The position numbers were made by a program, and so were the translations under genes. A model generated the notes under the pieces. That model ran no database searches and was not told where the DNA came from. It saw nothing but the letters and a program-made list of their open reading frames with translations. A stretch of 64,000 nt of DNA from Clostridiales bacterium (lineage in GTDB: Bacteria > Bacillota > Clostridia > Christensenellales > Aristaeellaceae): assembly GCA_015056325.1 (NCBI GenBank), contig SVGL01000004.1, forward strand, positions 62,001 through 126,000, given 5' to 3'. Below are positions 27,701 to 37,319 of this stretch, in pieces. The first letter of the stretch is position 1, and each line of letters begins with the position of its first letter.

Positions 27701-30700
27701 GCCTGCCAACTGTACCGATCCCGACACCTGTAAGTATGGCTGCGGCTATACCGAAGGCGAGGCGCTGGGCCACAAGACCGTTGTGATCGAAGCGGTCCCG
27801 GTCATGTGTGAGGATTCCGGTTGGACCGAGGGCGCCAAGTGTACTGTCTGTGGCGCGATTACCAATCACCCCAAGGAGATCCCGGCACAGGGTCATGATA
27901 TCCAGCACTACGAGGCCAAGAAGCCGACCTTCACCTCTGAAGGCTGGAAGGCTTACGACGCCTGTACCCGCTGCGCATTGTCTGACAAGGTGTCCATCCC
28001 CGCGCTGGGTGAGCAGACCATCAGCAGCTATGATGAGTTCATGAAGTACCTGCCCTATCTGGAACAGTGGGCGATTGAGTACTCCAAGCAGAACCCTGGC
28101 ACCGATCCTGTGGCACTGGTCATCAAGTACATCCGTACAGGCGTTGACCGCTACAACTCTGGTTCCTGGGGCATCATGGCTGGTTACGAGAACCCCGGCT
28201 TTGCCAAGTACGTTGGTGAGCAGGAGGATCTCCTCAATGTTGAGTTTGAGAATATTGAGGATATGATCAAGGTTTCCGGCCTGAAGAATCTGACGGAATT
28301 CCAGCTGCCCAATGGCAACAAGACTGACATCGGTCATATGTTCGGCACCATGGACATCACCTACCACAACAATGGCAGCGTGAACCATGCCGACGTCGGC
28401 GGCTGGGCGGGCGACCTGGTTGACCTGCTGAGTACTGCTGATCATACCGATCATAAGGCTGCCATTGAGAGCGCTGGCGACGATTTTGAGGCGCTGGTCT
28501 CCGTGATCCGCTATGAGCTGCTCGGCCATAGCTTCAACCATGGCGACACCTTCTCCAAGACCGATATCTACGGCGACCTGGATGCCTTCTACGTCATGGA
28601 AAACCTTGATGCTGAGCATTACAGCGCCGGCGATATGACTGCCCTGTTTGACAGCTACTTCACCACCTCCCTGGATGACAAGTTCCGTGCCGGCTACCTG
28701 CTGGAGAACCGTCTGGAGGGCGTGTCTACCCGCAGCGCAGTCCGTGAGGCTGTGTACAATGCCTACACCGGCAACAATGTCATCAATACCCTGGAAGGTA
28801 CCCGTGATTTCAACAACAGCGATCTGTCCGTGCTGCGCCAGGCTGTCTGCTACGCATTTGCTGACTACCTGTGCCAGCTGGCTGGTGACTATGTTGACGT
28901 CACCGAGAATCCCTACCTGGATGTGTTCCAGTCTTCCTACAGTTCTCTGGCGCCTGGCATCAAGATGGAAACCCACTACGCCAAGTCCGCGGACAATAAG
29001 CAGATGGTGTACTACCTCGCTTATGCTGACGTGGGCCGCGAGGATGTTGACATCCTGGCCAGCTACGAGAGCCGTTACCCCGAGCAGTGGGGTATGGCCC
29101 GCGTGCTCGACCAGGCAAACTTCGTGCAGGACCTGTACACCGATCCCGAGACGGATCTGTACATTGAGAACTTCAACGTCATCGTGGGTATCAACGGCTC
29201 TGGCTACAACATGCAGACCGGTAAGCCCTCAGGCTTGCTGATCATGCACGGCCATGAATACCATCCCATCGATGGCAACGGCTTCTTCGGCATCCACAAC
29301 AACGGATATGCCGTCATCGGCACGACCGAGGAGTACAACAGCATCTACAAGGGCCAGATCCGCGAGGCAATCGCTGGCTTTGGCACCATGCTGGTCAAGG
29401 ATGGCGAGATTGCCATCACGGCTGAGAGCAACTACTACGCCAACCGTGCATCCCGTACCGCTGTTGGCATTACGGCCACCGGCCGCGTGGTGTTCATGGT
29501 TCTGGATGGTCGTCAGGAGCCCAGAAGCTGCGGCGGTTCCATGATCGAGATTGCACAGATCATGCGCAACGCTGGCTGCGTCCAGGCTATTAACCTGGAC
29601 GGCGGCGGCTCCTCCACCTTCGTTGCCCGCGAAGCCGGCAGCGAGGATCTGGCTGTGTGCAACAATCCTTCCGACGGCGTTTCCCGTTCTGTTTCAACTG
29701 CCCTGATGATGGTCTCTACTGCTCCCAGCTCCACGGCCTTTGACCATGCGCTGGTGAAGTCTCAGTACAGCAACCTGACCATGGGCAGCAGCGTCCAGAT
29801 GGAAGCCACCGGCGTGAGCGCCACCGGCAAAGTGGTGGATCTGCCCGAGGGGACGACCTGGGCCGTCTCTGACGACTCCAAGGGCGTTATTACCGAGGAA
29901 GGTATCTTCACTGCGCTGGTCAGCGAAGGCACTGTGGATGTCCAGCTGCTGCTGGGCGAGACCATTCTGGGCCAGAAGACCCTGAACCTGGTCATCCCCG
30001 ATCAGCTCTACTTCACCAAGGAAAAGGTTGACGCTGTTTACGGTTCCTCCGTTGAACTGCCGCTGAGGGCTCGCTACCAGGGCAAGGATGTGGCATTCAA
30101 CGAGAATGACATCGTCTTCACCCTCAGCACCAATGGGGCGGGTGACATGGACGGCCTCAGCTTCAAGGCTGTGGAAGCGTCCGAAGTTGTCATGGTCAAC
30201 GTGGTTGCAGCCCTGGCCCAGAAGCCGGAGGCGAATGCTGCGATCGACATCATCCTGTACAAGCAGGGCGAGAACAGCTTTGACTTCGATCAGGCCACCG
30301 GTGGTTCCCGTATCCTGGCATGGCTGCGTCATGTGTCCAACTCCTACACTGCGGATGACTCGATCTACTACATCCTCGATCCCGCTGAGGACATGGTCAC
30401 AACCTACTCAATTGCGCTGGATATGACCCAGATTCCGATTCCCAAGCGTCTGGAAGACCTGACCTACATGCTGCCCGGCTCTGATATCGAAGGCGCATGT
30501 GCCTGGACCTTCCTGCTGCAGCTGGCCGAACGTATCTCTGTGATGACGACTGTTGAGCCCAAGATCACGTTCGATCCCAACTTCGACGTGGACTACAGCG
30601 AAATCAAGCTGATCAATGAGTACTTCACGCTTGACAGCAAGAGATTCGACGAGGAAACCAATACCTTGACCCTGACGCTGCACTGGATTGACCAGACCGC

Positions 30701-32372
30701 TGCCATCGAAGCAGCGACGGCAAACCCGCTGTGCATGGTCACCGGCTTGAAGGTTACCCCGAAGAAAGATGCAGTCTGGAATGATAAGGATCAGCTCAAG
30801 CCCGTCCATTCCGGCGACGTGAGCTACAGGATCTACATGCGTGCCAGCGGTTTGTATTCCTTCTCTCAGAAGGCTGAAAACCAGGCAATCTTCGGTCTGT
30901 ATCCCTACATCAATCCCAACGACGAGAGCGAGAAGGGCGGTTACTTCCAGGATACCTACACCGAGTTTGAGGATAGCTACACCCTGGTTCGCAGCCTCAA
31001 GAATGGCTGGTATAACGAGGATGGCGGCTTTGTCTACTACGTCAACGGTATTCGCAATACCGGCATCCAGGCGGTTGATGGACTGTACTACGACTTCGGT
31101 GAGACGGGTGTCAACATTGGTAAGAAGACCTACACCGGCATGCATGTGATGGATGGCTACACCTATTACATCCAGCTGGGCGTGATTGCCAAGGGCTGGA
31201 ACATGTACAATGGTGAATGGTACTACTTCGACAATACCGGTAAGGGTGTTAACGGTCCCCGTGATCACACTACGCCAGGCGTCACCTTTGTGTTTGAGAA
31301 TGGTAAGCTGATGGGTGGCTGTTGGCTAGAGGATGAGAAGGGACGTCAGTACTACTACGGTCCCGAGCATTACTACGGCGGCTGGAAGAGCATTGATGGC
31401 GAGGACTACTTCTTCGAGAAGTACTACGTGCTCACCGGCGTCGTTCCGGTTCATGAGTCTCATGACCTGATCGACTACTGGTACGAGTTTGCTGAGGATG
31501 GCAGGAAGATCGGCCTGGCCAAGGATGGCTTCTACGAGAACGAGGGCCAGATCTTCTTCGTCAAGGATGGTGTCTCTGATCAGAATGGTCTGATCTACTT
31601 CGAAGGCGACTACTACTACCTGCGCTATAACAGCAGTCCCGTTCGCAACGAGACATACTGGATCGTTGAGGAAAAGCTCAACGGTCTGCCCAAGGTGGCT
31701 GGCGCGTACCGCTTCGATGCGGATGGCCGCATGATTCTGGATGAGATGATCGTGGAAGAGGGCGGTTCCTACTACTACTACAAGGACGGCCCGCGTGTAG
31801 ATAGTGCTGGCGTTGTCAAGGTGGACGGCTACTATTACTACATCTCCGGCGGCGGCAAGGCCCGCGTGAACCAGGTGTACGACATCAGCACCTCCAAGAC
31901 AAATGGCTTGATCCCTGCTGGTTCCTACTGGATCGATGAGTATGGTCACATTCTCACAGATACTGCCATTGCTCCCAATAAGGATGGCAAGCTGTCCTAC
32001 TACAAGGATGGTAAGCTGACAAAGAACGCAGGTCTGGTGCTGGTGGACGGCGAGTATTACTACGTCACCAGCAACGGTACTGTCGTGACTTCTGCTGACG
32101 CCGCAGTCTCCAAGCACAACTATCTGCTCCCGAGCAGCACCTATACCTTCGATGAGACGGGTAAGATGATCTTGGAGCGTGTGCCTGGCGATGCCGACGG
32201 TGACGGCGAGGTGAACATGGATGACGTGCTGCTCATCATGGAGCATGACTCCAAGGGCAATGTTGTCATCAATGCCCGTAACGCTGAGGTCACTGAGGAT
32301 GATCTGATTGGCACCAGCGACGTGCTGCTTATCATGCAGTACCTCTCTGGCTGGGACGTGACCCTCAAGTAA
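15741..32372 (+). CDS. Giant secreted multidomain protein (5543 residues): pseudo-CHAP, Cys3-His repeats, phosphodiester glycosidase, cell-wall-binding-like repeats, dockerin
   Basis: AGGAGG precedes the ATG at 15741. Domains in order: signal peptide (1-30); Ig-like domain (about 50-150); CHAP/NlpC-like domain (about 170-320) in which the expected catalytic Cys is Asn218 (GWNNAF) and the expected His is Arg274 (SRVALVES); Thr/Pro linker (about 325-390); mixed and beta-rich region (390-1205); about 68 repeats of roughly 40 residues with three Cys and one His (1206-4090); an unrecognised domain (4090-4475); a phosphodiester glycosidase (NAGPA-type) domain with [11 protein letters not shown] (about 4476-4660); Ig-like and cohesin-like beta segments; Tyr/Trp-rich cell-wall-binding-like repeats (about 5080-5460, e.g. 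[12 protein letters not shown]); and a C-terminal dockerin ([18 protein letters not shown], second half degenerate). It is probably exported and docked on the surface. Its place between glycosyltransferase genes suggests a role with the polysaccharide. Confidence 0.93.
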   Translation: MNVNFTRRCLSMLLVLVMLFTMMPTTIIAEELHDHTHETESSIVTGSDILSVLEVEPLSVSASASANYVYAGEEAVAVTVKISGGMAPYTVTLQAVKNSSVVFTDSKTTEENSAKLSYKPAAYGDYELVVTVRDASNEQKLTTVGLAVAEHDMENEAAWAASVSGASVSSDWAKSLVSVAKTQVGYKESEKDFVIKSGEKQGYSRYGAWYGTPYTGWNNAFLAFVAEYAKVPNDALLSGSNYRSWVNGMSAKGAYMKDGYTPKAGDIAFLSGSRVALVESVSGSNVTVIEGDVNGAVVRKTYAISKVAGFGNTGLMQGLYKGTATAVPTAAPEATKAPEGGDTPVVTAEPTATPVPTPVPEDEELVFQATPTPGPGVTAKPKEDNDPLTNMGSAMDQLIGELDAAATAIPMQFSEAYYLIQAELDALMEKYLGTATPTKAEVQAFVDALELQELYYIHLENEDFLAFAESSGISNYEMIALLESREMAFRFTDMVRERFNLLTNQRATGTFYIAKDGQNVLSVYYNGTSGKDNKDGTYTFTAAKATVSGETTTIRLTNVTAIKSTLEFSYSTANVDWRGGKLNGLSSSPTTVVLEPNQYIEFTITGGSFLAQGATAITLSSFALTPVMDTGNLTIYPSALGSLDVVFYDESGNRTTAVLAADATEPLVLTNIAIAYGVAVTPHPIGDAQLMGWVNYDNQAPFPCTNNVLFPPKDTTTSVMPLFTSGGVALWLTNNALYDNLNTAIATAQAGSSKTIVLYSDGILPAGTYTIPSGVTVLIPFDDAHTLYTTKPALVKSGSDKFETSIYRTLTMADGANLVINGALSLSNKVFAGGGGQDHCGSPYGELSMIRMEGSSNITIENGGALYAYGFITGNGSVTAKSGAVVYECFQFEGFRGGTKTTSMSNQVFPLSQYYIQNIEVPMRIYAGAKEYSFTGAEVSDTAAGSSVDFLSSSSGAMFLLSSGYVEKRYDGSSDRLLVKLGGNGVMSISPIVMRLNALYAVNSAEYVLPITSNITVQVEAGSTAKIAQDIALLPGAKIIVDEGATCTLNTGTTIIVYDGDTWGNYCASTDKAQFIPVRYAPGRTYNRTNADLVDASIVVNGTVDASIGSAFTTTGGAAIVSTGAGVAKVSNVDKTSKVTYQYLQASNTYPQIGIESAWLKNDDGSFTKTGEVPADTYTKADNGYNEVISGDGTYAYTNGVWKLACEGDEHVYTKVTYEPTCTEPYTEVYTCQCGAVKDVVKSTLDVDGMKPLGHQEEVIPAVAAGCESTGLTEGEKCTRCGEILLAQSEVPATGHTPEDIPAVDATCEATGLTKGSKCSVCQKVLTAQNVSPALGHAWVDTDHAENKAPTCTEAGKQYQVCSRCGDTQMAVVDKLGHAMDSGVQINATCLKGAHTLFTCTRGCGYTDEANLGDPLPHDWQNDEYVEATCGANAYWTQVCSYGCGTKTDPVEVENTATGNHIYTITFTDTLKEVKDENGVVTGYAKKDCTVAGTVTKICSVCEHDASFALEATAHTEVTVPGKAATCTENGLTDGKQCSACGVITLEREIIPAAHVFEFEVIAPTCTTPGITNVTCENCNYFGTKDSVDATGHNYVKDSERSTEPTCTENGTEVTVCQNANCPVPEVTNVVDKLGHDYKSEGGTVVTPPTCSVAGYTTLTCQREGCTAVPEVVAGEPATGIHDQEILVPGKAATCTESGLTDGYNCSMCGDEQVKQTVIEAKQHDWQNADHADNKAPTCDAEGDQYQICANDSSHTHWVKVGKLDHTAVHQTIPPKAPTCTEKGNNEYTYCPTCDITIGKMEIGVDPDNHDIVKVGAKAKTCTEDGWKAYEYCSRCGDPEAAKAAALIPAGHDIVEVEAKAKTCTTVGWNAYEYCESCAYTTYVEIPAGHDIVEVEAKAKTCTTVGWNAYEYCESCAYTTYVEIPAGHDIVEVEAKAKTCTTVGWNAYEYCESCDYTTYVEIPASHDIVKVDAQAKTCTEKGWEAYEYCESCDYTTYVEIPASHDIVKVDAQAKTCTEKGWEAYEYCESCDYTTYVEIPASHELTQVEAKAATCTEKGWEAYEYCTVDGCGYSTYKEIAPFHQKVIKITEQVDPTCQDVGHYVDAEYCEACTTWLDDIQIPQVDHSYKGEVLEHKDPTCYAEGYTITQCKWCTASETTETTQKVAHAYDKGYGDGMMLVDGAWVRENCLEGGTVTYTCTAVGCPETEPGHTKVDAYEALTEHSGAWNETLAPTCQTAGTKERTCELCQKYETDVIEKLTHTETNAYTEYEEKKATCKEAGHSAYTHCNICNLDINRTDYEIDTVNGHDYQTVAGKPATCTETGLADGSQCTICKEWELEQAIIPTIHSGIAGIENAVPVTCYQDGHSVGSKYCDVCNTWFEGETTDMVECEVVEYERVAATCTEDGYVINQCVYYTGKADECDNTETITLTKLGHEWEREGAAEGWTETKAPSCYEKGVETRECACGYSETRDIAMIEHNYDNGVPGKESTKWNDETGKWENCVEADTIVYTCQNAGCTADNSETHTYTDDIDVTEHAWVYDAQDEPTCTEPGTASGKHCTRCGLEEGGGEIPAKGHTWDAGVGTGAKWDEEAQKWVTVSCTENGSVLYTCTLCQVGNYTKTEPVTAPGHDWNEGTVAEPATCTEKGSTTYKCNACGEEETREDIPATGIHDQKELVPGKDATCTESGLTDGYKCSMCGAEQVKQDVIPAIHDTIEGIDTAIDATCTTPGHDVGSKYCETCEKWFEDIVIGVKAHDYTVLVKAVDATCEEDAYEVKQCTWYNECGKEWTFRDEGSRLGHDWEISEIKGVVAAGEVWKLLDCDVAGFVTYVCGNDASHTNTQNIEATGHQNTEVIPGQDATCLEDGYKDGLKCTDCGTVITEREVIKAKGEHTWGSWATTTEPKCGVAGEERRDCELCDAYETNELAALEHDYAWDGGKVVTPVTCTTDGYTTLVCELCGTQTVDPDSIIAHQGHKGQLVQDVAATCGSVGYTAGVQCSVCQEWTNPRTELPKLEHKYDDGITTTEPDCENAGVKTFTCTQPGCTADIEGHTKTESIPALGHKPVDVSAVDVTCTTDGCTAGKKCSVCGKTLEGCDPIEAKGHQEETIPEVEVSCTQDGYTAGVKCSVCQEVLKAPVLTDEKHHLDLNQVEAQAPACEKKGWDAYEYCTKCDYTTYNELPALEHKKVPVKGYAATCTENGLTDGEQCELCRKWFVEQTVILAAHTSVDVPAVDVTCTADGYTAGKKCSVCGEILEGCEPIKHEGHKEETLAAVAPTCTETGLEEGKQCTVCGTVTVEQAVVPKLGHEPLTLPAVAPTCTETGLTAGMGCSRCDYIYTAQTVLPAEGHKYAAVPATDATCTETGLTAGEQCSVCEDWKTAQTIIPAKGHTEVPVAGVEATCTAAGKTNGVQCSVCNTWITAQTVIPAKGHTEKDLPKEEATCTAAGREEGKQCTVCGIITVAQTEIPAKGHTEMEIPAVEPTCTEAGSTAGVECSVCHTVLTAPTAQAAKGHTETTVKGYEATCTETGLTDGVQCSVCDTWIAVQTEIPAKGHTEVIIDAVAPTCDKPGLTAGKYCSVCNTTLAEQTEVPANGHTEVVDPAVEPTCTKPGKTEGKHCSVCNEKIVEQEVIDALGHNEVVDEAVAPTCTETGLTEGKHCSVCNVKTIPQNTINALGHEEVLDEAVAPTCTETGLTAGKHCTVCNVKTVEQEVIDALGHEEVLDEAVAPTCTETGLTEGKHCSVCNEKIVEQEVIDALGHTEVTDEAVAATCTEAGLTEGKHCSVCEEVLVAQEPIEATGHEMDEGEITKEHTCTEAGVLTYTCLNGCGHTITEDIPAKHTPEVVPAVPPTCTETGLTEGSVCSACGEELVKQEVVDAAHTWETVKVLAEADCVNDGRKEVRCTVEGCGKTQTIVIPATGHTVVVDPAKAATCTENGLTRGERCSVCKAVLVAQKVIEAAHTWNKKPCQTAGAICTRCGETNAEILVHDMAPANCTDPDTCKYGCGYTEGEALGHKTVVIEAVPVMCEDSGWTEGAKCTVCGAITNHPKEIPAQGHDIQHYEAKKPTFTSEGWKAYDACTRCALSDKVSIPALGEQTISSYDEFMKYLPYLEQWAIEYSKQNPGTDPVALVIKYIRTGVDRYNSGSWGIMAGYENPGFAKYVGEQEDLLNVEFENIEDMIKVSGLKNLTEFQLPNGNKTDIGHMFGTMDITYHNNGSVNHADVGGWAGDLVDLLSTADHTDHKAAIESAGDDFEALVSVIRYELLGHSFNHGDTFSKTDIYGDLDAFYVMENLDAEHYSAGDMTALFDSYFTTSLDDKFRAGYLLENRLEGVSTRSAVREAVYNAYTGNNVINTLEGTRDFNNSDLSVLRQAVCYAFADYLCQLAGDYVDVTENPYLDVFQSSYSSLAPGIKMETHYAKSADNKQMVYYLAYADVGREDVDILASYESRYPEQWGMARVLDQANFVQDLYTDPETDLYIENFNVIVGINGSGYNMQTGKPSGLLIMHGHEYHPIDGNGFFGIHNNGYAVIGTTEEYNSIYKGQIREAIAGFGTMLVKDGEIAITAESNYYANRASRTAVGITATGRVVFMVLDGRQEPRSCGGSMIEIAQIMRNAGCVQAINLDGGGSSTFVAREAGSEDLAVCNNPSDGVSRSVSTALMMVSTAPSSTAFDHALVKSQYSNLTMGSSVQMEATGVSATGKVVDLPEGTTWAVSDDSKGVITEEGIFTALVSEGTVDVQLLLGETILGQKTLNLVIPDQLYFTKEKVDAVYGSSVELPLRARYQGKDVAFNENDIVFTLSTNGAGDMDGLSFKAVEASEVVMVNVVAALAQKPEANAAIDIILYKQGENSFDFDQATGGSRILAWLRHVSNSYTADDSIYYILDPAEDMVTTYSIALDMTQIPIPKRLEDLTYMLPGSDIEGACAWTFLLQLAERISVMTTVEPKITFDPNFDVDYSEIKLINEYFTLDSKRFDEETNTLTLTLHWIDQTAAIEAATANPLCMVTGLKVTPKKDAVWNDKDQLKPVHSGDVSYRIYMRASGLYSFSQKAENQAIFGLYPYINPNDESEKGGYFQDTYTEFEDSYTLVRSLKNGWYNEDGGFVYYVNGIRNTGIQAVDGLYYDFGETGVNIGKKTYTGMHVMDGYTYYIQLGVIAKGWNMYNGEWYYFDNTGKGVNGPRDHTTPGVTFVFENGKLMGGCWLEDEKGRQYYYGPEHYYGGWKSIDGEDYFFEKYYVLTGVVPVHESHDLIDYWYEFAEDGRKIGLAKDGFYENEGQIFFVKDGVSDQNGLIYFEGDYYYLRYNSSPVRNETYWIVEEKLNGLPKVAGAYRFDADGRMILDEMIVEEGGSYYYYKDGPRVDSAGVVKVDGYYYYISGGGKARVNQVYDISTSKTNGLIPAGSYWIDEYGHILTDTAIAPNKDGKLSYYKDGKLTKNAGLVLVDGEYYYVTSNGTVVTSADAAVSKHNYLLPSSTYTFDETGKMILERVPGDADGDGEVNMDDVLLIMEHDSKGNVVINARNAEVTEDDLIGTSDVLLIMQYLSGWDVTLK
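19356..28010 (+). repeat. Cys3-His repeat array (about 68 units) within the giant gene
   Basis: By hand count about 68 units, each near 120 bases, encode the pattern xTC-TE-x-G-L-x-x-G-x-x-C-S-x-C, about 14 residues, then G-H. Spacing is C-x9-11-C-x2-C-x12-16-H, which could bind a metal or form disulfides. The first Cys is almost always TGT within ACCTGTAC, whereas the others are more often TGC, so codon-level similarity persists between units. A few units have lost residues; the last reads PTFTSEGW, with Phe for the first Cys. Confidence 0.9.
21288..21858 (+). repeat. Near-identical 114-base tandem repeats
   Basis: Five consecutive periods of exactly 114 bases (equivalent points at 21288, 21402, 21516, 21630, 21744 and 21858) encode 38-residue units of the type [18 protein letters not shown], then [19 protein letters not shown]. 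The first three differ at only a few bases and the last two form a second near-identical pair. This shows recent duplication or gene conversion inside the older, diverged array. Confidence 0.92.
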
Positions 32373-32398
32373 TCCAACCCCAAGTGAATACCCGGGCT

Positions 32399-32430
32399 CT
32401 CTGCTGGTCAAGCAACCGCTGCCAGCAGAG
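32399..32430 (+). terminator. Possible terminator or hairpin after the giant gene
   Basis: CTCTGCTGG (32399-32407) and CCAGCAGAG (32422-32430) form a perfect nine-base-pair stem, 27 bases after the stop codon. No T-run follows, so if it terminates it is not a classical intrinsic terminator; it could be a 3'-end stabilising hairpin or pause site. Confidence 0.4.
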
Positions 32431-32452
32431 CTGCCGCGGGTGAAAATGGTGA

Positions 32453-32668
32453 CGCCGTCCATCCTGCGTGAGCGGGATGGACGGCGCATCGACTACATTC
32501 AAACATTCGCTTCTACATATCCTGAAGAAACAAATATGCTGCAAATTGGCAATGCGGATGTGCTTCCAGCCCTGGGCATCCGCAAAGACATCGGGCTGGC
32601 ACCTAGTATGCAATCAATACCCGGACAGGTGGTTTGCTGGCCGGGGTTTACCGCAAATGCGGGATAGA
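32453..32668 (+). ncRNA. Candidate structured leader RNA, possible riboswitch or pseudoknot
   Basis: The gap between the giant gene and the next glycosyltransferase holds no credible gene but dense complementarity: a perfect 12-base-pair stem CGCCGTCCATCC/GGATGGACGGCG (32453-32464, 32475-32486); then GCGGATG/CATCCGC (32554-32560, 32577-32583), whose loop contains CCAGCCC (32566-32572), complementary to downstream GGGCTGG (32593-32599). That is an H-type pseudoknot or a pair of alternative folds. CCCGG/CCGGG (32620-32624, 32641-32645) and CCGCA/TGCGG near 32651 follow. The order GGCAA, hairpin, CGCAAAG, CGGGCT, AGGT, GGGGTT-ACCG recalls c-di-GMP-I riboswitches, but the GNRA tetraloop is missing, so no class is claimed. 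Confidence 0.35.
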
Positions 32669-32749
32669 TCGAATGTGTCTGTTTGCGGGCTATGAGGCAT
32701 TCCGCGCGGCCTGCTTTGACGAAATGTAAGCATGAAAGGAGGGCTGCGG

Positions 32750-33766
32750 ATGATCATCCTGATGAACTGTCTGACCGATGCGCCGGACGAAGGCGGCGTG
32801 AAGCTGGCCAACCATCTGGCGCGGGTGATCAAGGCAGCCCGCCCCAATACCACGGTTGTCTCCTACGGCAAGGAAGCGCGGGGCTGCGATGTGCACATTC
32901 CTGTTAAGAACAAGCTGATGATGAACGGTGCGCTGGCCCGTTTTCTCAGGGGACGCAAGGAAGAGGTGCTCTATTTCCCGGCCTACACCCGCATGCTGGA
33001 TACGGCGGTGCACACCTTCGTGATCTCGCTGTTTGTGCGGAGCGGGGTAAAGACGGTAATTGCCATGCACGGCCCGATGAATGGCTTGGCAAAGCTGCTC
33101 TTCCGCCTGAGCAGGGCGCAGATCATCACGCTGTCCGATGAAACCAATGACATCTTCCGCAGCGTGGTCGGCAAACGTGCCCTGCAGCTGAAGACCGGCG
33201 TGGATACCAGTAGGTTCCACCCTGTCAGCGCAGACAAGAAGGCAGCCCTGCGGCAGAAATACGGCCTCCCTCAGGACAAGCCTGTTGTGCTGCATGTGGG
33301 CCATATGAAGGTCAGCCGCAATATCGGCGTTATGCAGCAGCTGGCGGCAGACTTCCATGGTCTGCTGGTGACCAGCACCATGACCGCAGGGGAGGCGGAC
33401 GCTGCGCTGCGGGAAGAGCTCCTGTTGCAGAGCAACCTGACCATTATCGACACGTACCAGCCCCGGGTGGAGGAGCTTTACCAGCTGGCAGACGTCTACC
33501 TGTTTCCAGTAACGCAGGCGCGCAACTGCATCGACGTGCCCCTGTCCGTGCTGGAGGCAGCGGCCTGCGGTATTCCCGTGGTGGGTACCGATTACGGCGA
33601 GATGAAGGCGCTGCTGGGTCAGCCCGGATTCTATCCGCTCAAGGATTTTGCTCCGCAGGCCATGAACAGCCTGCTCCGCCAGGCGGCAAGGGAAAGCCTG
33701 TCTCCCCGGGAAGGCGTGCTGGCTTATGACTGGCAGCTGGCGTTATCCCAGCTGGACGCTGAATAA
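32750..33766 (+). CDS. Glycosyltransferase, GT4-like
   Basis: A 338-residue GT-B type enzyme. The N-domain is short (MIILMNCLTDAPDEGGVKLANHL, then TVIAMHGPMNGLAKLLF). The C-domain has the standard VVLHVGHMKVSRNIGVMQQL start, VEELYQLADVYLFP, and the E-containing donor site DVPLSVLEAAACGIPVVGTDYGEM. The start at 32750 is preceded by AAAGGAGG at 7 bases; the in-frame ATG at 32732 precedes that site and is rejected. The gene follows the structured gap after the giant protein gene and is 16 bases from the next glycosyltransferase gene. Specificity unknown. Confidence 0.88.
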   Translation: MIILMNCLTDAPDEGGVKLANHLARVIKAARPNTTVVSYGKEARGCDVHIPVKNKLMMNGALARFLRGRKEEVLYFPAYTRMLDTAVHTFVISLFVRSGVKTVIAMHGPMNGLAKLLFRLSRAQIITLSDETNDIFRSVVGKRALQLKTGVDTSRFHPVSADKKAALRQKYGLPQDKPVVLHVGHMKVSRNIGVMQQLAADFHGLLVTSTMTAGEADAALREELLLQSNLTIIDTYQPRVEELYQLADVYLFPVTQARNCIDVPLSVLEAAACGIPVVGTDYGEMKALLGQPGFYPLKDFAPQAMNSLLRQAARESLSPREGVLAYDWQLALSQLDAE

Positions 33767-33782
33767 GCAAAGGAGCTATCGC

Positions 33783-34946
33783 GTGAAGAAGGTACTGTTC
33801 GTTATCTTTTCTCTGGGTTACGGCGGCGCTGAGCGGAGCCTGGTGAATCTGCTGGCAGAGCTGCCCAGGGACAAGTACCAGGTGGATCTGCTGCTGTTCC
33901 GGCGGCAGGGGGATTTCCTCCAGCAGGTGCCGGAATGGGTCAATGTGCTGGATACCCCGGAGGATATCCGCCGCCTGTACGGACCGATGAAAAGGGCCGG
34001 ACGGTACCTGCTGCCCAAGGTGGCGGGAATTGGTCTGGCGCGGCTGGCGCGCAGAACCCGCAAGAGCCAGATCGCCTGGCGGTGGAAGCATGTGTTCCGC
34101 CGGCGCATCGGGAAGCTGCCCGGGCATTACGACGTGGCGGTGGCCTACGCAGGCGGAGAGAACATGTACTTCATTGAGGATCATGTCTCTGCGGACCGCA
34201 AGATCGTCTTCATTCACAATGACTACCGGGCTGCGAAGTATTCCCAGAAGGACGACGCGCCCTATTTCGACCGCATGGATGCCATTGTGTCCATCTCGGT
34301 GAAGTGCGTGGACGTGCTCCGGGAGATCTTTCCCCAGCATGAAAGCAAGCTGCACTATTTGGAGAATATCACCTCCTCCGCGCTGGTGCGGGCGAGGGCA
34401 GAGGCCTTCACGCCGCCTGAGTACGAGGGGGGCGATGTCAACATCCTCTCGGTGGGGCGGCTCTGGCCTCAAAAAGGCTTCGACCTGGCCGTTGATGCGG
34501 CGGCCATCCTGCGTCAGCGGGGGCTTCATTTCCGCTGGCACATCCTGGGAGAAGGCGCACTGCGCGAGGAACTCCAGGCGCAGATCGATGCCAAAGCCCT
34601 CAAGGATGTGGTCTTCCTCCATGGCACCCGAGACAATCCCTATGCCTACATGAAGGGCTGCGACGTGCTGGTACAGTCCTCCCGGTACGAGGGGAAATCC
34701 GTTGTGCTGGATGAGGCAAAGATGATCTGCACACCCATCGTGGCCACTGCTTATCCCACCGTGGGGGATCAGGTGCAGGATGGCCGGGAGGGTATTGTCG
34801 TACCCATGACGGCGGATGGCATTGCTGACGGTGTGCAGCGCATGCTGGAGGACGCCAAGCTGCGCGGGGAGATCATCGCTTATCTGGCCGCCCACGAGTA
34901 CGGCAACCAGCAGGAAGTGACCAGGTATATGGCGCTGCTGGACTGA
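33783..34946 (+). CDS. Glycosyltransferase, GT4 family (GTG start)
   Basis: A 387-residue GT-B enzyme. The opening KKVLFVIFSLGYGGAERSLVN, with its GGAE acceptor loop, is a hallmark of GT4 polysaccharide enzymes. The C-domain shows ILSVGRLWPQKGFDLAVDAA, WHILGEGALREELQ and the donor-site stretch VQSSRYEGKSVVLDEAK. It starts with GTG at 33783, 16 bases after the previous stop, with AAAGGAG at good spacing; the 19 codons upstream in the same frame overlap the previous gene and have no ribosome binding site. It presumably adds one sugar to the repeat unit. Confidence 0.93.
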   Translation: MKKVLFVIFSLGYGGAERSLVNLLAELPRDKYQVDLLLFRRQGDFLQQVPEWVNVLDTPEDIRRLYGPMKRAGRYLLPKVAGIGLARLARRTRKSQIAWRWKHVFRRRIGKLPGHYDVAVAYAGGENMYFIEDHVSADRKIVFIHNDYRAAKYSQKDDAPYFDRMDAIVSISVKCVDVLREIFPQHESKLHYLENITSSALVRARAEAFTPPEYEGGDVNILSVGRLWPQKGFDLAVDAAAILRQRGLHFRWHILGEGALREELQAQIDAKALKDVVFLHGTRDNPYAYMKGCDVLVQSSRYEGKSVVLDEAKMICTPIVATAYPTVGDQVQDGREGIVVPMTADGIADGVQRMLEDAKLRGEIIAYLAAHEYGNQQEVTRYMALLD

Positions 34947-34982
34947 CGACGAATGAAACAATGATCGAAAGGAGGCGGAGGC

Positions 34983-36011
34983 ATGGCGGCGCTTTTCAGC
35001 CTGATATTGCCGGCGTATAACGTTGCGCCCTATTTGGAGCGATGCCTTCGCTCCATTCTTGATCAGAGCATGACGGACTATGAGGTTATCCTGGTGGACG
35101 ACGGCTCCGGGGACGATACGCCCAGCCTCTGTGATGCGTTTGCGGCGAAATACGACGGCATCCGCGTGATCCACAAGGAGAACGGCGGCTTGTCCAGTGC
35201 CCGCAATGCAGGGCTTGCACAGGCCGAGGGGGAATATGTGTGGTTCATCGATTCGGATGACTGGATCGAGCCGGACGCACTGGCAATCCTCCGCCAGGCC
35301 TGCGAAACAGACGCGGACATGGTGAAGTTCGGCTACATCCGTGCAGAAGGCGAGGGGCGCAAGGCATATCCCGGCTTCATGCCTGCAGGCGAGTACTGCG
35401 GCGAAGCCATTGGAACGTTGCTGCAGGCGGCTTTCGCTCAGGCTGGCAAGTACCAGCTTTCCGCCTGGAGTCATGTGTACCGGCGGGCGTTTCTGCTGGA
35501 AAACGGGATGCGCTTTGTCTCCGAGCGCATCATCTGCAGCGAGGACTATCTGTTCAGCCTGCAGGCCCTCGTCCAGGCGAAAACTGTGCTGGTGCTGAAG
35601 CAGCTCTTATATGTGTACGATCTGCGGCAGGGAAGTCTGACCCAGAGCTACAAACACGATCTGGCGCAGCGGTATACCGAGCTGCACCGCCAGCTGCGGG
35701 ACAGCTTCGCCCAGGCGGACAGGCTCATGCAGTATGGTCCGCTGATTGATCGCTTCTATGTATGGCACCTGATCATCGGCACGGCGATGGCCCATGAGTA
35801 CCGCCGTATCGGGGCGGGTAGCACGGCTGCGGAGGCGGGGCGAAATGTCCGGGCGATGCTGGAGATTCCAGCACTGCGTCAGGCTGCAAAGCGGGCTGAT
35901 TGCGAGGGCCTGCCGATGTCCAGGCGGCTGCTCCTGTGGGCTATCCCCCTGCGGGCTGAAAGAATATTCCGATACCGCTTCACCCGCAAGCTTACTTATC
36001 TGTTGAAATAA
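34983..36011 (+). CDS. Glycosyltransferase, GT2 family
   Basis: A 342-residue GT-A fold inverting glycosyltransferase. Family signatures are FSLILPAYNVAPYLERCLRS at the start, EVILVDDGSGDDT (nucleotide binding), ENGGLSSARNAGL and the metal-binding DxD-like FIDSDDWIEPD. SEDYLFSLQAL near residues 180-195 is the usual catalytic-base ED motif. No membrane segments are seen, so it is a cytosolic enzyme acting at the membrane. AAAGGAGG lies just upstream. It is the fourth accessory transferase of the locus. Confidence 0.95.
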   Translation: MAALFSLILPAYNVAPYLERCLRSILDQSMTDYEVILVDDGSGDDTPSLCDAFAAKYDGIRVIHKENGGLSSARNAGLAQAEGEYVWFIDSDDWIEPDALAILRQACETDADMVKFGYIRAEGEGRKAYPGFMPAGEYCGEAIGTLLQAAFAQAGKYQLSAWSHVYRRAFLLENGMRFVSERIICSEDYLFSLQALVQAKTVLVLKQLLYVYDLRQGSLTQSYKHDLAQRYTELHRQLRDSFAQADRLMQYGPLIDRFYVWHLIIGTAMAHEYRRIGAGSTAAEAGRNVRAMLEIPALRQAAKRADCEGLPMSRRLLLWAIPLRAERIFRYRFTRKLTYLLK

Positions 36012-36023
36012 AGGATTGGTATC

Positions 36024-37319
36024 ATGAAGAAGATCAGACTGCGCAGAAGCATCAGCCTCAATACGGTGATGCTGTACATCGGTTTTTTCTGCGTGGTGAC
36101 CTATGCCCTGGTGGAGCATGCCAACACTTCCATCCCCATGATTTACACGATCAAAATACCGCTGCTGCTGGCTGGCGGTGTGTGCCTGCTGGCACATGTC
36201 AAAACCATCTCCCGGGTGCTGCTGCGCAAGAATTATTTCGCGGTGCTGTTGTCGGCATTGGTGGTGTGCCTGCTGCTGGTATGGTCCATGTTCCTGAACA
36301 GGAGCGCCAGTTTCGGCGATTCTCCGCTGCGAAGAACCTTCCGTATGGTGCTCTATCTGATGGAGCTGTTCCTGTACATGATTGTCCTGGCGGAAAAGGG
36401 CCGCGGAAAACTGGTGGTGAACTTCCTGTTCTGGTACTTGCTGCTGCTGGTGGTTCTCAACGATGCGCTGATGTTCTCCGGTGTGATTAGATTCCGTGAC
36501 GGCAGGTATGAAAACTATCTGGTGGGTACCAAGTTCAACGTGGCCTATCTGCACATGAACCTGCTGACCATGTGGTTTGTGCGCAGCAAGATGCGACCCC
36601 GCCGGGTTCGTTTCGCCTGGGTGAAGATCCTGCTGATGGCGCTGCTCATCATGGTGATTTGCCTGCGCGTTGACGTGATGTCCGGTGTGCTGGGCAGCAT
36701 GGCGCTGATTGCGCTGTTCATCCTTTCCGGCAATCCCAAGGGCCGCAAGCTGGCTAAGATGGCATCGCCGACGGTGCTGGTGATGACCTTTGCGCTGAGC
36801 ATCATCTTCGTCTTTATTGCCCACTGGGTCATCAGCATTCCGGCTGTCCGCTTTGTGGTGGAAGATGTGTTCAAGCGCGATACCACCATTACCGGGCGCC
36901 TCAACATCTATGAAGACTTTGTTGTCAACATGCAGGGCCATTGGCTGACGGGCTATGGCCTGGGCAATGGCACGGCTGTTGCCCAACGGCTCTTTGGTTA
37001 TAACAATGTGCAGAATGGCGTTCTGGATTGGGTGCTGCAGGTGGGCATCTTTGCTGCCGGATCGATGCTGGCGATGATCGTAGTGGTGTTCCGCCAGCTT
37101 TCCCGCCGCCGCGGACAGGCCTTGGCGCCCATCCTGCCCCTGGTATCCCTGCTGTACATGTACATCATCCTGGGCATGATCGAGACAACGATGGATATGT
37201 CCTTCTTCCTGTGGGTGGCGATGATCTTCCTGCTGGTGAATGAGCGGCATCCGGAGGAGCGGCTGAAAGATTCACCGGCGTCCCTGACGGGCTTAACAGG
37301 AGCAGTACATGAAGATTGA
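36024..37319 (+). CDS. O-antigen-ligase/polymerase-like membrane protein (Wzy-type)
   Basis: A 431-residue polytopic membrane protein with about 10-12 hydrophobic helices. The large loop before the last helices contains DTTITGRLNIYEDFVVNMQG followed by LTGYGLGNG, the pattern of Wzy/WaaL-type proteins (TGR...GYG-x-GN). It probably polymerises lipid-linked repeat units outside the membrane. It begins 12 bases after the GT2 gene, and its end overlaps the start of the flippase gene by 11 bases, so translation is coupled. Family divergence prevents choosing between polymerase and ligase with certainty. Confidence 0.8.
   Translation: MKKIRLRRSISLNTVMLYIGFFCVVTYALVEHANTSIPMIYTIKIPLLLAGGVCLLAHVKTISRVLLRKNYFAVLLSALVVCLLLVWSMFLNRSASFGDSPLRRTFRMVLYLMELFLYMIVLAEKGRGKLVVNFLFWYLLLLVVLNDALMFSGVIRFRDGRYENYLVGTKFNVAYLHMNLLTMWFVRSKMRPRRVRFAWVKILLMALLIMVICLRVDVMSGVLGSMALIALFILSGNPKGRKLAKMASPTVLVMTFALSIIFVFIAHWVISIPAVRFVVEDVFKRDTTITGRLNIYEDFVVNMQGHWLTGYGLGNGTAVAQRLFGYNNVQNGVLDWVLQVGIFAAGSMLAMIVVVFRQLSRRRGQALAPILPLVSLLYMYIILGMIETTMDMSFFLWVAMIFLLVNERHPEERLKDSPASLTGLTGAVHED

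Noticed and set aside
19356-28010. CRISPR-like appearance of many regularly spaced short repeats
   Set aside because: The conserved ACCTGTAC blocks are codons of a protein repeat in a continuous frame; unit spacing varies in multiples of three and there are no unique spacers or cas genes.
18945-28976. A 3343-codon open frame on the minus strand opposite the Cys-rich repeat region
   Set aside because: It is the antisense of a strongly codon-biased repeat array. Its translation is a Gly/Leu/His-rich shadow without a ribosome binding site, promoter or any family motif, and the sense strand has clear domains.
32453-32668. Assignment as a c-di-GMP-I (GEMM) riboswitch
   Set aside because: Several sequence blocks occur in the right order, but the GNRA tetraloop and its receptor, needed for the class, are not present. 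Kept only as an unclassified structured leader.
32440-32700. Short plus-strand open frames of about 75 codons in the gap after the giant gene
   Set aside because: No ribosome binding site or recognisable protein features; they overlap the dense inverted repeats.
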